This document shows positions 1 through 5,622 of a stretch of 7,583 nucleotides of DNA, one piece after another (the first letter of the stretch is position 1; every line of letters begins with the position of its first letter). This DNA is from Chloroflexota bacterium (lineage in GTDB: Bacteria; Chloroflexota; Dehalococcoidia; Lucifugimonadales; Lucifugimonadaceae), in the NCBI GenBank assembly GCA_029262715.1, contig JAJCYX010000168.1, positions 1-7,583 of the forward strand, read 5' to 3'. The notes below the pieces were generated by a model, which saw nothing but the letters and a program-made list of their open reading frames with translations, did not search any database and was not told where the DNA came from. A program made the translations under genes and the position numbers.

Positions 1-804
1 ACCTTCGATAAGTGTTTTGGCGTTGTCGATGCTCGGCGGCTCACCAGGACGTAGCCTGCGGTAGAACTCAAGCAGCGCCTCGTCCTGCGTGGTTACAGCA
101 GAATCGCGTGCGAGCGTTGATTCGATGAATTTGCGGTCAGCGTCAGTGTCCACTTCCTTGAAAAGATCGATGATCTCTTCATCGGTGTCCCAACCGAGGG
201 CTCGAAGGAAAGTGCTGATCGGAGCCTTGCGCTTGCGGTCGACCTTTACGCTCAGCAGATCACGGTTGCTGGTCTCGAGCTCTACCCATGCGCCTCGGTA
301 GGGGATGAGCTTCGCTGAACACAGTATTCTGCCTGATGTTGCATCGCTGTCTGACGTGAAGTAGGCACCGGGTGAGCGGACAAGCTGCGAGACAACGACG
401 CGTTCGGCACCGTTTATCACGAAGGTACCGTTTGGCGTCATCATTGGCACGTCGCCGAAGAAGAGCACCTGCTCTTTTACTTCGCCTGTCGCCTTGATGA
501 CCAATTGAACAGTTACATAGAGAGGCGCTGAGTACGTGATTTCGCGTTGCCTGCACTCACGCTCAGTGAATTTCGGTGCGCGAATCTCGTGATCAAGAAA
601 ACGCAACTCAAACCTGCCGCCCGAGAAGTCCTCGATCGGTGATATTTCAGAGAAAAGATCGCTCAAGCCATCCGTCTTCAACGAGTCGAACGAGTTGATC
701 TGAACCTGTACAAGGTTCGGAACGTCAACGACCGTTCGAAGCGAATTAAAGGACTTGGATTCCTTGGGTTCAAAAACGTGTGTTCGTGATTCGGCTAGAA
801 CCAT
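1..804 (-). CDS. rpoB: DNA-directed RNA polymerase subunit beta, N-terminal part (cut by window edge)
   Basis: This is the beta subunit of the core RNA polymerase, which with beta' forms the catalytic cleft of the enzyme. Reading the minus strand from the ATG at 804 gives 268 codons with no stop, running off the left edge; the complete protein is usually 1,100-1,300 residues, so only the first fifth is present. The clearest signature is residues 117-149, GDVPMMTPNGT followed by INGAERVVVSQL and RSPGAYF, the highly conserved beta N-terminal block of the protrusion region. Near the start, residues 29-60 (VPNLVQVQINSF then SDLFSEISPIEDF) match the usual beta opening, and LIPYRGAWVELETSNRD and KVDRKRKAP follow later. 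The start is supported by GGAG six bases upstream (814-811). RpoC would be expected next, outside the window. The wording resembles Chloroflexota beta subunits. Family identity is near certain; the taxonomic reading is an inference. Confidence 0.97.
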   Translation of the reverse strand, partial: MVLAESRTHVFEPKESKSFNSLRTVVDVPNLVQVQINSFDSLKTDGLSDLFSEISPIEDFSGGRFELRFLDHEIRAPKFTERECRQREITYSAPLYVTVQLVIKATGEVKEQVLFFGDVPMMTPNGTFVINGAERVVVSQLVRSPGAYFTSDSDATSGRILCSAKLIPYRGAWVELETSNRDLLSVKVDRKRKAPISTFLRALGWDTDEEIIDLFKEVDTDADRKFIESTLARDSAVTTQDEALLEFYRRLRPGEPPSIDNAKTLIEG

Positions 805-825
805 GCTCTACTCCACTTCCAGAGC
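805..825 (-). promoter_or_regulatory. rpoB ribosome binding site within a small hairpin
   Basis: On the minus strand the Shine-Dalgarno GGAG (814-811) lies six bases before the rpoB ATG. It sits in the 11-base loop of a possible hairpin whose arms are GCTCT (825-821) and AGAGC (809-805), the latter directly abutting the start codon. The stem is only 5 bp, so it may simply present the site to the ribosome or may be chance. The SD itself is clear; the regulatory meaning is not. Confidence 0.55.
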
Positions 826-881
826 TGTGATGCCGCGGCGCCAGTTGGCGTATCGGGAATGCGTGACCTGCGGAAACGCGC

Positions 882-930
882 AAAACACCCCGGCCGCTGA
901 TGCCTTTTGAATTCAGCGGGCTAGGGGTGT
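882..930 (-). terminator. Terminator-like hairpin in the rpoB leader (candidate attenuator)
   Basis: Read on the minus strand, ACACCCC (930-924) pairs with GGGGTGT (891-885), and inside it CCGCTGA (919-913) pairs with TCAGCGG (900-894). The two stems are separated by a small internal loop, and a 12-base loop closes the inner stem. The outer right arm runs directly into a short T tract (TTTT at 885-882). This is the shape of an intrinsic terminator with a weak U tract, placed about 80 bases before the rpoB start and downstream of the rpoB promoter. No gene on this strand ends here, so it is better read as a leader attenuator or structured 5' UTR than as a gene-end terminator. On the plus strand there is no T tract. 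Confidence 0.55.
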
Positions 931-997
931 GTCAGTTGAAATTAAATTGGGAACCAGTGCTCGAACTGCAGAGGTGGACACTCCTCGACAAGTTATC

Positions 998-1026
998 AGT
1001 TTACCGCCATCTGAACTGAGAGTCAA
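998..1026 (-). promoter_or_regulatory. Sigma70-type promoter for rpoB
   Basis: On the minus strand the -35 box TTGACT (1026-1021) and the -10 box TAAACT (1003-998) are separated by exactly 17 bases. Both hexamers match the consensus at five of six positions. Transcription would start near 990-993, giving an rpoB leader of about 190 bases that contains the hairpin at 930-885. The strength of this match suits a core transcription gene. Only a mapped transcript end would prove it. Confidence 0.75.
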
Positions 1027-1047
1027 TGAAACTACTAGGTGGTTTCA
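1027..1047. repeat. 21-bp imperfect palindrome abutting the rpoB -35 box
   Basis: TGAAAC (1027-1032) and GTTTCA (1042-1047) form perfect 6-bp arms. One mismatch and two further matching pairs (AC/GT) lead to the centre TAG. The left arm begins at the base directly next to the -35 hexamer at 1021-1026. Two-fold symmetry at that position is what a dimeric DNA-binding protein, activator or repressor, would use. No binding protein can be named from sequence alone. Confidence 0.45.
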
Positions 1048-1200
1048 CGTGCTTGCTCTCTCTTCGTACTGCAATGATCCTTCTCGTTGGAACTGCTGAA
1101 TGTCTTCCAGCCACGTTGATTTGATGTAGGCAAGGGTGCTGCAGATTTATCGATCAGCCCGCTCGAGGCCGGGCGAATCGAACCGTCACGATCAAGTGTA
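1048..1200. other. Intergenic DNA between the divergent rpoB and csoR promoters
   Basis: No coding sequence or RNA gene is supported here; short open frames lack start signals and recognisable protein content. The only structure I see is a G+C-rich inverted repeat, GCCCG (1157-1161) and CGGGC (1170-1174), around an 8-base centre containing CTCGAG. It is not followed by a T tract on either strand, so it is not a terminator. Some bases upstream of the csoR operator may belong to its -35 region, but no convincing -35 hexamer is visible. Confidence 0.5.
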
Positions 1201-1206
1201 TCACCC

Positions 1207-1232
1207 ATACCCCCTGGGTGGGGGTGTATACT
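1207..1232 (+). promoter_or_regulatory. CsoR-type copper operator overlapping the csoR-copA promoter
   Basis: The arms ACCCCC (1209-1214) and GGGGGT (1220-1225) are a perfect inverted repeat around the five bases TGGGT, with ATA before the left arm and GTAT after the right. C-tract/G-tract palindromes flanked by TA-rich ends are the known DNA signature of CsoR-family repressors, and csoR itself begins about 45 bases downstream. A -10 like box TATACT (1227-1232) overlaps the right edge, so bound CsoR would block RNA polymerase. No good -35 hexamer is seen, as is common for such tightly repressed promoters. The assignment combines the visible palindrome with family knowledge. Confidence 0.8.
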
Positions 1233-1250
1233 GATGTTGCGGTAATTAGG

Positions 1251-1277
1251 TGCAGGTGATCATTTTCATGCAGGTGA
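1251..1277 (+). repeat. Short direct repeat in the csoR leader
   Basis: TGCAGGTGA occurs twice, at 1251-1259 and 1269-1277, exactly 18 bases apart. The second copy contains AGGTG (1272-1276), which serves as a Shine-Dalgarno for csoR. The first copy is too far upstream to do so. It may be a small local duplication; no function is claimed. Confidence 0.4.
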
Positions 1278-1550
1278 ATGCAGATGCTTGGTGACACGAA
1301 GAGCGATGCGCTCAAGAGGGTGAATTACATAGATGGGCACCTTGCGGGTGTTCACAAGATGATCGAGGAAGACAGGTACTGCGTTGATGTGATCCGGCAG
1401 ACGTATGCGATCAGGCGCGCTCTCCAGAAACTCGAAGGTGTTCTGATCGACGGCCATCTGAGGTCATGTGTGCCGGACGCTTACCGAGAAGGCCGTGATG
1501 ATCAGATGCTGGACGAGCTAAAAGACCTGTTTGAGATCTCGGAGCGATAG
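1278..1550 (+). CDS. csoR: Copper-sensing transcriptional repressor CsoR
   Basis: This small all-helical repressor binds G/C-tract operators and lets go when it binds Cu(I), so it senses cytoplasmic copper and controls its own operon. The 90-residue product is a typical DUF156/CsoR length. The Cu(I) ligand set Cys-His-Cys is intact: C35 in EEDRYCVDV, H60 in IDGHL and C64 in RSCV. Y34 and E80 match the second-shell Tyr and Glu of the Mycobacterium protein. MIEEDRYC and the HLxxCV block are family hallmarks. The Cys-His-Cys set favours copper over the nickel (RcnR) and formaldehyde (FrmR) branches, as do the operator and the copA neighbour. Two in-frame ATGs exist, 1278 and 1284; AGGTG at 1272-1276 is too close to the first and seven bases from the second, so the true protein may start at 1284 (88 residues). 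copA follows 10 bases after the stop. Confidence 0.93.
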   Translation: MQMLGDTKSDALKRVNYIDGHLAGVHKMIEEDRYCVDVIRQTYAIRRALQKLEGVLIDGHLRSCVPDAYREGRDDQMLDELKDLFEISER

Positions 1551-1560
1551 AGCGATCTAT

Positions 1561-4194
1561 ATGACTACTGAACACAAACACGAAAACGTTGTCGCTGCGA
1601 CCGACGAGTCGTCACGCGAAAGCGAAATATCGATACCCGTAACAGGTATGACCTGTGCTTCGTGCGTCGCTCATGTGGGCAGCGCACTCAGGTCGGTTGA
1701 AGGTGTCGAGACGGCTGAAGTGAGCCTCGCCAGCGAATCTGCGAATGTTCGAGTTAATTCGACGAACGGAGCATCGACGAACCAGATACTGGATGCTGTA
1801 CGCGACGCCGGCTACGGAGTTTCGACAACTACAGAGCGTATACATCTCGGTGGAATGACCTGCGCCTCTTGCGTGGGGCATGTCGGATCCGCCCTGAACT
1901 CGCTCCCCGGGGTCGTCCGGGCTGAAGTGAACCTGGCAGCAGAGGTGGCAGAAGTTGAGTTCGTCAGCGGTACGCTTGGGCGTCGTGATCTGCGTGAAGC
2001 CGTTACGGGTGCCGGGTACCAGCTTGTTTCGTTCGAAGGTGATCGAGACGCTGAGACTGAGTTCGAGGAAGCACGCAAACGACGGAAGGCAGATCTCGAT
2101 GATCTGAAACGCCGGGTAATTCTCAGCCTGGCAGTGGCCGCGTTCATCATGGCGGGAATGCAATATGCATCTATTGATGCCCTCGAGAATATCTCGCCCA
2201 CGGCGGTTAACTACCTGTTCCTCGCCCTGGCAGCACCGATCCAATTCTGGGCCGGATCCCGCTTCTATAGAGGAGCCTGGGGGGCGCTGAAGCACCGAAC
2301 ATCGAACATGAATACGCTTGTGGCTATAGGTACTTCCACGGCGTTCTTCTACTCAGCTGCCGCCACGCTATTCCGACCACTATTCGAGGATTCAGTCGTT
2401 TTCGAATCTGGCGGCATCAGCGGTCACGCTACGGGGACCTACTTTGACGTGTCAGCTTCCATCATTGGCCTGATCCTGCTTGGCAGGTGGCTTGAAGCGC
2501 GTGCCAGAGGCAGAACCTCCGACGCTATCCGCAGGCTCATTGGACTGACGCCGAATACAGCAATGATCGAGCGCGATGGCCAGAGCGTTCAGGTTCCCGT
2601 CGAAGAGATCGCTGCGGGTGACAGAATCATTCTTCGTCCGGGTGAGCGCGTGCCTGTCGATGGCGTGATTTTTGATGGCCGAGGCGAAGTTGACGAATCG
2701 ATGCTGACCGGGGAGAGCGTACCTGCCGAGAAATCAGACGGAGACTCCCTGTTTGCAGGCACGGTCAATGGGACTGGTGGACTCAGGTTCACAGCGACAC
2801 GAGTAGGTCGCGACACTGCATTGGCGCAGATCGTTCAGATGGTTGAGCGAGCGCAGGCATCGAAGGCTCCGGTGGAGCGGTTGGTTGATCGTGTAACCGC
2901 AATCTTTGTACCGGCGGTATTGATTGCCGCGTTGCTCACTTTTGTGGTCTGGCTGTTCGTCGCCCCCGATCCAGCGTTCGTAAATGCGCTGCTGCTGACT
3001 GTCGCCGTACTGGTGGTAGCGTGCCCATGTGCACTCGGCCTTGCCACGCCCACGGCGATCATGGTTGGCATGGGCCGAGGTGCGAGTAGAGGACTGCTAA
3101 TCCGCAATGCCGAAGTGCTGGAGACAGCACAGCGGCTGGACACGGTGGTGTTCGATAAGACAGGAACCTTGACCGAAGGCAGGCCGAGCGTTTCTAGTGT
3201 CGTACCACAGGGCGTTAGCGAAGAAGAACTGCTAAGTCTGGCAGCGTCGGTGGAGACCGGCTCGGAGCATCCGGTTGGTTCTGCTGTTGTTGGACGTGCA
3301 CAAGATCTCGGCTATGAACTGAGCGCGTTGACCGGATTCATGGCGACGGCAGGACGTGGCGTTGAAGGCACCGTCGAGGGACACTCCGTCATAGCTGGGA
3401 GCCCTGCGATGCTGGCCGAGCGAGGTGTCGAACTTGGGCCACTTACGGAGAACGTGAGCGAGCTGAGCAGTCGTGGAGAGACGGTGCTGGCGGTTGCGAG
3501 CGATGGTGTTGCCATAGGACTGATTGGCGTCATGGACACCGTGCGACCCAGTTCAGCCGAAGCGGTTGCAGCTTTGAGGGCGATGGGAATTCGCACGATC
3601 ATGTTGACTGGCGACAACAGGCAGACCGCTGAAGCGGTTGCGAAACAGGTTGGCGTCGACGAAGTGATCGCCGAGGTGCTTCCGGCAGAGAAGTCGGACC
3701 GCATCGCGGAGTTGAAAGCGGGCGGATCGCTTGTGGCGATGGTCGGTGATGGGATCAACGATGCTCCGGCTCTGGCACTTGCCGATGTGGGAATAGCTAT
3801 CGGGAGCGGCACTGATATCGCAATCGAATCGTCCGATATCACCTTGACTGGGAGCGATCCTCGGGGAGTTGCGGAAGCTGTAAGGCTTAGCAAAGCAACG
3901 ATGCGAACCGTTCGACAGAACCTGTTCTGGGCGTTTTTCTACAATGTTGCGCTTATTCCAATAGCCGCTGGAGCGCTACACCCGCTATTCCTGGACGGAG
4001 ATGTACCTGGTTATCTGCAACCGCTGTTGGGGCAACATGGGTTCCTGAACCCGATAGCGGCAGCAGCAGCGATGGCGCTAAGTTCGGTTAGTGTTGTGAC
4101 CAATTCACTTCGACTGAGCCGTGGTGCTGCAGGAGAGTCGGTAAAGCGGCCACCTGCTTCGCCGCAATCGGAACCGGCAATCGCGTCTGCTTGA
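1561..4194 (+). CDS. copA: Cu(I)-exporting P1B-type ATPase CopA
   Basis: This membrane pump uses ATP to move Cu(I) out of the cytoplasm. The 877-residue product has two N-terminal metal-binding HMA domains, each with MTCASC (residues 30-35 and 99-104). Two helices (about 186-205 and 216-237) and two more (251-271, 295-315) follow, then the actuator domain with TGES (383-386). The metal-site helix carries CPC (488-490). Next come DKTGT with the phosphorylated D532, SEHP (568-571) in the nucleotide domain, TGDN (683-686) and GDGIND (729-734). The last two helices carry YN (794-795) and M838 with S841-S842. CPC plus YN plus MxxSS is the Cu(I)-specific (P1B-1) set. All catalytic residues are intact. 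I chose ATG 1561 because the family sequence begins soon after; an in-frame TTG at 1531 would overlap csoR and adds ten unlikely residues. The 10-base gap from csoR implies one transcript and likely translational coupling. Confidence 0.97.
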   Translation: MTTEHKHENVVAATDESSRESEISIPVTGMTCASCVAHVGSALRSVEGVETAEVSLASESANVRVNSTNGASTNQILDAVRDAGYGVSTTTERIHLGGMTCASCVGHVGSALNSLPGVVRAEVNLAAEVAEVEFVSGTLGRRDLREAVTGAGYQLVSFEGDRDAETEFEEARKRRKADLDDLKRRVILSLAVAAFIMAGMQYASIDALENISPTAVNYLFLALAAPIQFWAGSRFYRGAWGALKHRTSNMNTLVAIGTSTAFFYSAAATLFRPLFEDSVVFESGGISGHATGTYFDVSASIIGLILLGRWLEARARGRTSDAIRRLIGLTPNTAMIERDGQSVQVPVEEIAAGDRIILRPGERVPVDGVIFDGRGEVDESMLTGESVPAEKSDGDSLFAGTVNGTGGLRFTATRVGRDTALAQIVQMVERAQASKAPVERLVDRVTAIFVPAVLIAALLTFVVWLFVAPDPAFVNALLLTVAVLVVACPCALGLATPTAIMVGMGRGASRGLLIRNAEVLETAQRLDTVVFDKTGTLTEGRPSVSSVVPQGVSEEELLSLAASVETGSEHPVGSAVVGRAQDLGYELSALTGFMATAGRGVEGTVEGHSVIAGSPAMLAERGVELGPLTENVSELSSRGETVLAVASDGVAIGLIGVMDTVRPSSAEAVAALRAMGIRTIMLTGDNRQTAEAVAKQVGVDEVIAEVLPAEKSDRIAELKAGGSLVAMVGDGINDAPALALADVGIAIGSGTDIAIESSDITLTGSDPRGVAEAVRLSKATMRTVRQNLFWAFFYNVALIPIAAGALHPLFLDGDVPGYLQPLLGQHGFLNPIAAAAAMALSSVSVVTNSLRLSRGAAGESVKRPPASPQSEPAIASA

Positions 4195-4248
4195 GCCGTT
4201 TTGACGAAATGCGACGTGAAAAATCGAAAATATAGAAAGGTGAAATTG

Positions 4249-4449
4249 ATGAAAATCCCGCTATTCAGTAAGAAACAAGAGACCGCGGAAGATCCGGTTT
4301 GCCATATGCAGGTGGACACGTCTAATCCAGGTGGCGGTACAGCGGAACATGGAGGCAAGACGTACTATTTCTGCGGCCCAGGTTGTCGAGTTGCTTTCGA
4401 GAAGGAACCTTCCGCATACCTGAGCGGTGAGAAGAGCGTGGAAATGTAA
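4249..4449 (+). CDS. YHS-domain mini-protein of the copper operon
   Basis: This 66-residue soluble protein is almost entirely a YHS domain (about residues 14-60). DPVCHMQVD (15-23) is the family's DPVCxMxVD opening, and KTYYFCGPGC (37-46) its second half. C18, C42 and C46, with H19 and M20 beside the first Cys, form a soft-metal ligand set. YHS domains occur free and fused to copper and heavy-metal ATPases; several are thought to bind metal. The start at 4249 has a good AAAGGTGA Shine-Dalgarno (4236-4243) five bases upstream; a longer frame from TTG 4201 has no such support. It begins 54 bases after copA and is probably cotranscribed. I infer a role as a cytoplasmic copper carrier or accessory to CopA; the domain call is firm and the role is not. 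The basic, Lys-rich first ten residues are probably a flexible tail, not a signal peptide. Confidence 0.85.
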   Translation: MKIPLFSKKQETAEDPVCHMQVDTSNPGGGTAEHGGKTYYFCGPGCRVAFEKEPSAYLSGEKSVEM

Positions 4450-4478
4450 CAGGCCTGCCTCTTTCTGATTTCTGGGAC

Positions 4479-4501
4479 GGTGTGCATCTGAATGTGACAC
4501 C
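4479..4501 (+). other. Small inverted repeat between the YHS and glutaredoxin-like genes
   Basis: GGTGT (4479-4483) and ACACC (4497-4501) can pair, with CAT/ATG continuing inside after unpaired bases, closing on CTGA. There is no T tract after it, so it does not look like a terminator. It could be an mRNA-processing or stabilising stem within the 109-base gap between the two genes, or it may be chance. Confidence 0.3.
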
Positions 4502-4558
4502 GAGTAATCGAATCGATGCCTGATCGAATTGGCCTGAGTAGTCCGTATGGAGAACAGA

Positions 4559-4810
4559 ATGCCGAAGACCGAGCCCAAACGCGAGAAAGCGATTGTCTAC
4601 ACGCACCCAACGTGCGGTTACTGCGATCTTCTCAAAGAGGACCTTGTGTCCAAGGGTCTTGAGTACGAAGAGGTGAACGTCAGCTTGAAGCCGGAGTACT
4701 GGGATGAAGTGGAGCGTCTTTCTGGCGGCGACAAGATCACTCCGGTCATGGTGACCGCTAACGGCGAAGTTGAGATCGGCTACAACGGCATCGGCTGCAA
4801 TTACGGATAG
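4559..4810 (+). CDS. Glutaredoxin-like thiol protein with CGYC motif
   Basis: A single thioredoxin-fold domain of 83 residues. It opens with a beta strand AIVYTHP (11-17), then the redox motif C19-G-Y-C22 at the head of the first helix. The family's cis-proline is at T61-P62 (KITPVMV). The tail GEVEIGYNGIGC holds a third cysteine, C80, near the end. Glutaredoxins reduce disulfides or handle glutathione, metals or Fe-S clusters. The short length and the IGYNGxGC ending remind me of the small UXX-star (seleno)protein relatives, of which this would be a cysteine version; that is from memory and uncertain. ATG 4559 is preferred because GGAGA (4549-4553) lies five bases upstream; the in-frame ATG 4547 has no Shine-Dalgarno. 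It lies 109 bases after the YHS gene on the same strand, with no strong terminator between, so it probably belongs to the copper operon as a thiol or copper-handling helper. Confidence 0.85.
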   Translation: MPKTEPKREKAIVYTHPTCGYCDLLKEDLVSKGLEYEEVNVSLKPEYWDEVERLSGGDKITPVMVTANGEVEIGYNGIGCNYG

Positions 4811-4862
4811 GCATTGCCGGGGTTTTCAGGCGAACTGCTTCTACTGAGATGAATAGGCCGAA

Positions 4863-5090
4863 ATGCTCACGATCTTCGGCTCAATAGCCGTTTCGATAAT
4901 GATGATGTCGTACTGGTTGGAATCGCGCTCCAAATGGTACGTCGCTGTATTCGCCGCAGCGTCAGCCGCTACATCGATCTACAGCGGTATTGCTGAGGTC
5001 TATCCGATAATGGCGGTTGAGGCCATCTGGTCCGCGGTAGCGTTCCGGCGCTTCTTGGTGCGGCATCGGAGTTCGACGTTGCCAGCGTAG
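4863..5090 (+). CDS. Small predicted membrane protein, function unknown
   Basis: A 75-residue product that looks real. Residues 2-20 (from LTIFGSIAVSIMMMSYWL) form one hydrophobic segment. A short charged stretch ESRSKW follows, then a second hydrophobic region 26-46 containing SIYSGIAEVYP, and a third (48-62, MAVEAIWSAVAF) ending in a basic RRFLVRHR tail. The pattern suggests two or three membrane helices with a positive C-terminus inside the cell. I recall similar short proteins of unknown role in Chloroflexota and Actinobacteria with a gxYPxxxxEaiW core, but cannot name a family. The start ATG at 4863 has only a weak upstream purine run. It lies 52 bases after the glutaredoxin-like gene, so it may be the last gene of the copper operon, although it has no metal-binding residues beyond the methionine cluster MMM (13-15). 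Confidence 0.65.
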   Translation: MLTIFGSIAVSIMMMSYWLESRSKWYVAVFAAASAATSIYSGIAEVYPIMAVEAIWSAVAFRRFLVRHRSSTLPA

Positions 5091-5138
5091 AATCTTGCCT
5101 GACCGTGCGAGACTGACGCTGGATATGTGCTTCTTCTG

Positions 5139-5167
5139 TTGACTCCGCGTACCTTGTTTCGTAATCT
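5139..5167 (+). promoter_or_regulatory. Sigma70-type promoter for tRNA-Asp
   Basis: TTGACT (5139-5144) and TAATCT (5162-5167) are separated by exactly 17 bases. Transcription would start near 5174, about 35 bases before the mature tRNA at 5208. The same -35 hexamer and spacing occur in the rpoB promoter of this window, which supports a shared housekeeping sigma factor. Confidence 0.7.
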
Positions 5168-5207
5168 CAACAGGTTCCGCTGTTGTTTCAGCCGGACGTC
5201 AGGCATT

Positions 5208-5284
5208 GGCCCCGTGGTGTAGCGGTCTAACACGCCTCCCTGTCAAGGAGGAGATCGGCAGTTCGAATCTGCTCGGGGTCGCCA
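5208..5284 (+). tRNA. tRNA-Asp (anticodon GUC), CCA encoded
   Basis: A full cloverleaf can be drawn. The acceptor stem GGCCCCG (5208-5214) pairs with CGGGGTC (5274-5280), with one G-U at the second pair. The D stem is GTG/CAC (5217-5219 and 5231-5233) with GG in the loop. The anticodon stem CCTCC/GGAGG (5235-5239, 5247-5251) encloses CTGTCAA, anticodon GTC at 5242-5244. The T stem GGCAG/CTGCT encloses TTCGAAT (5262-5268). Discriminator G5281, an aspartate identity base, is followed by CCA at 5282-5284. The base after A37 is A38 where many bacterial tRNA-Asp have C38. It has its own promoter and terminator, so it is a single-gene unit. Confidence 0.97.
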
Positions 5285-5298
5285 ATTAGTTGCAACTC

Positions 5299-5326
5299 AA
5301 AACCGCCTCAATCTGGGGCGGTTTTT
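5299..5326 (+). terminator. Intrinsic terminator after tRNA-Asp
   Basis: AAAACCGCC (5299-5307) pairs with GGCGGTTTT (5317-5325). Two further pairs (T-G and C-G) inside leave the loop AATCT, and the arm runs into a T tract (5322-5326). It lies 15 bases beyond the encoded CCA, so it ends the tRNA transcript. The A tract before the left arm would let it work in reverse as well. Confidence 0.9.
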
Positions 5327-5622
5327 ATATGTGCCTGCGGTTCTGCCGATCGCGATTAATTTCCGGCCAGCGTCGATCTCATGAACACGCATTTACCCAG
5401 CTCCGGGATGATTACGGTCACTGATTGTCTCGTCCGCAGCCCCGCGTTACGAGTACAGAGTCCCCTCTCGTTGCACTCTTCCCATCTCAAGTTTGAAGGC
5501 AGCACAGTAGAGTTCTGAGTCAAAAGGACCAATGCTGGGTACTGTGCCCGGCCGCTGAGCCGATCCGTTAGTTGTGTATTCTCATTACTCTGAAGGGGCA
5601 CACTTGGCGAATCCGTAGCCTA
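5327..5622. other. Intergenic stretch between the tRNA terminator and the response-regulator gene
   Basis: I see no supported gene in these roughly 300 bases. Open frames on either strand give proteins without recognisable content or ribosome binding sites. AAGGGG (5593-5598) resembles a Shine-Dalgarno, but the TTG that follows it (5604) meets a stop after four codons. A TATTCT (5577-5582) could be a -10 box for the next gene, yet no matching -35 is clear. The stretch probably holds the promoter of the response-regulator gene. Confidence 0.5.

Noticed and set aside
1157..1195. A tRNA-like 3' end on the minus strand (a GGTTCGATTC-like run next to a G+C-rich stem)
   Set aside because: The bases flanking the supposed T loop do not pair and no acceptor or anticodon arm can be drawn.
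1531..1560. TTG start extending copA by ten residues into csoR
   Set aside because: The added residues are unlike the family and ATG 1561 fits the operon spacing better.
1612..2295. A 227-residue open frame on the minus strand inside copA
   Set aside because: It lies wholly opposite copA, whose every motif is intact; the translation has no recognisable domain and is a compositional shadow.
3312..3893. A 193-residue open frame on the minus strand inside copA
   Set aside because: Ser/Thr/Ala/Pro-rich content typical of an antisense reading; no start signal and no family features.
4797..4827. Possible terminator after the glutaredoxin-like gene (GCAAT and ATTGC arms followed by TTTT)
   Set aside because: Only five pairs, a long loop, and several bases between the stem and the T run; too weak to call.
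5208..5326. tRNA-Asp as an integration (att) site for a mobile element
   Set aside because: No repeat of the tRNA 3' end was seen elsewhere in the window and no integrase gene is nearby.
5356..5601. An 81-residue open frame on the minus strand in the gap before the response regulator
   Set aside because: No Shine-Dalgarno, no domain-like pattern, and a composition that does not look like its neighbours' proteins.
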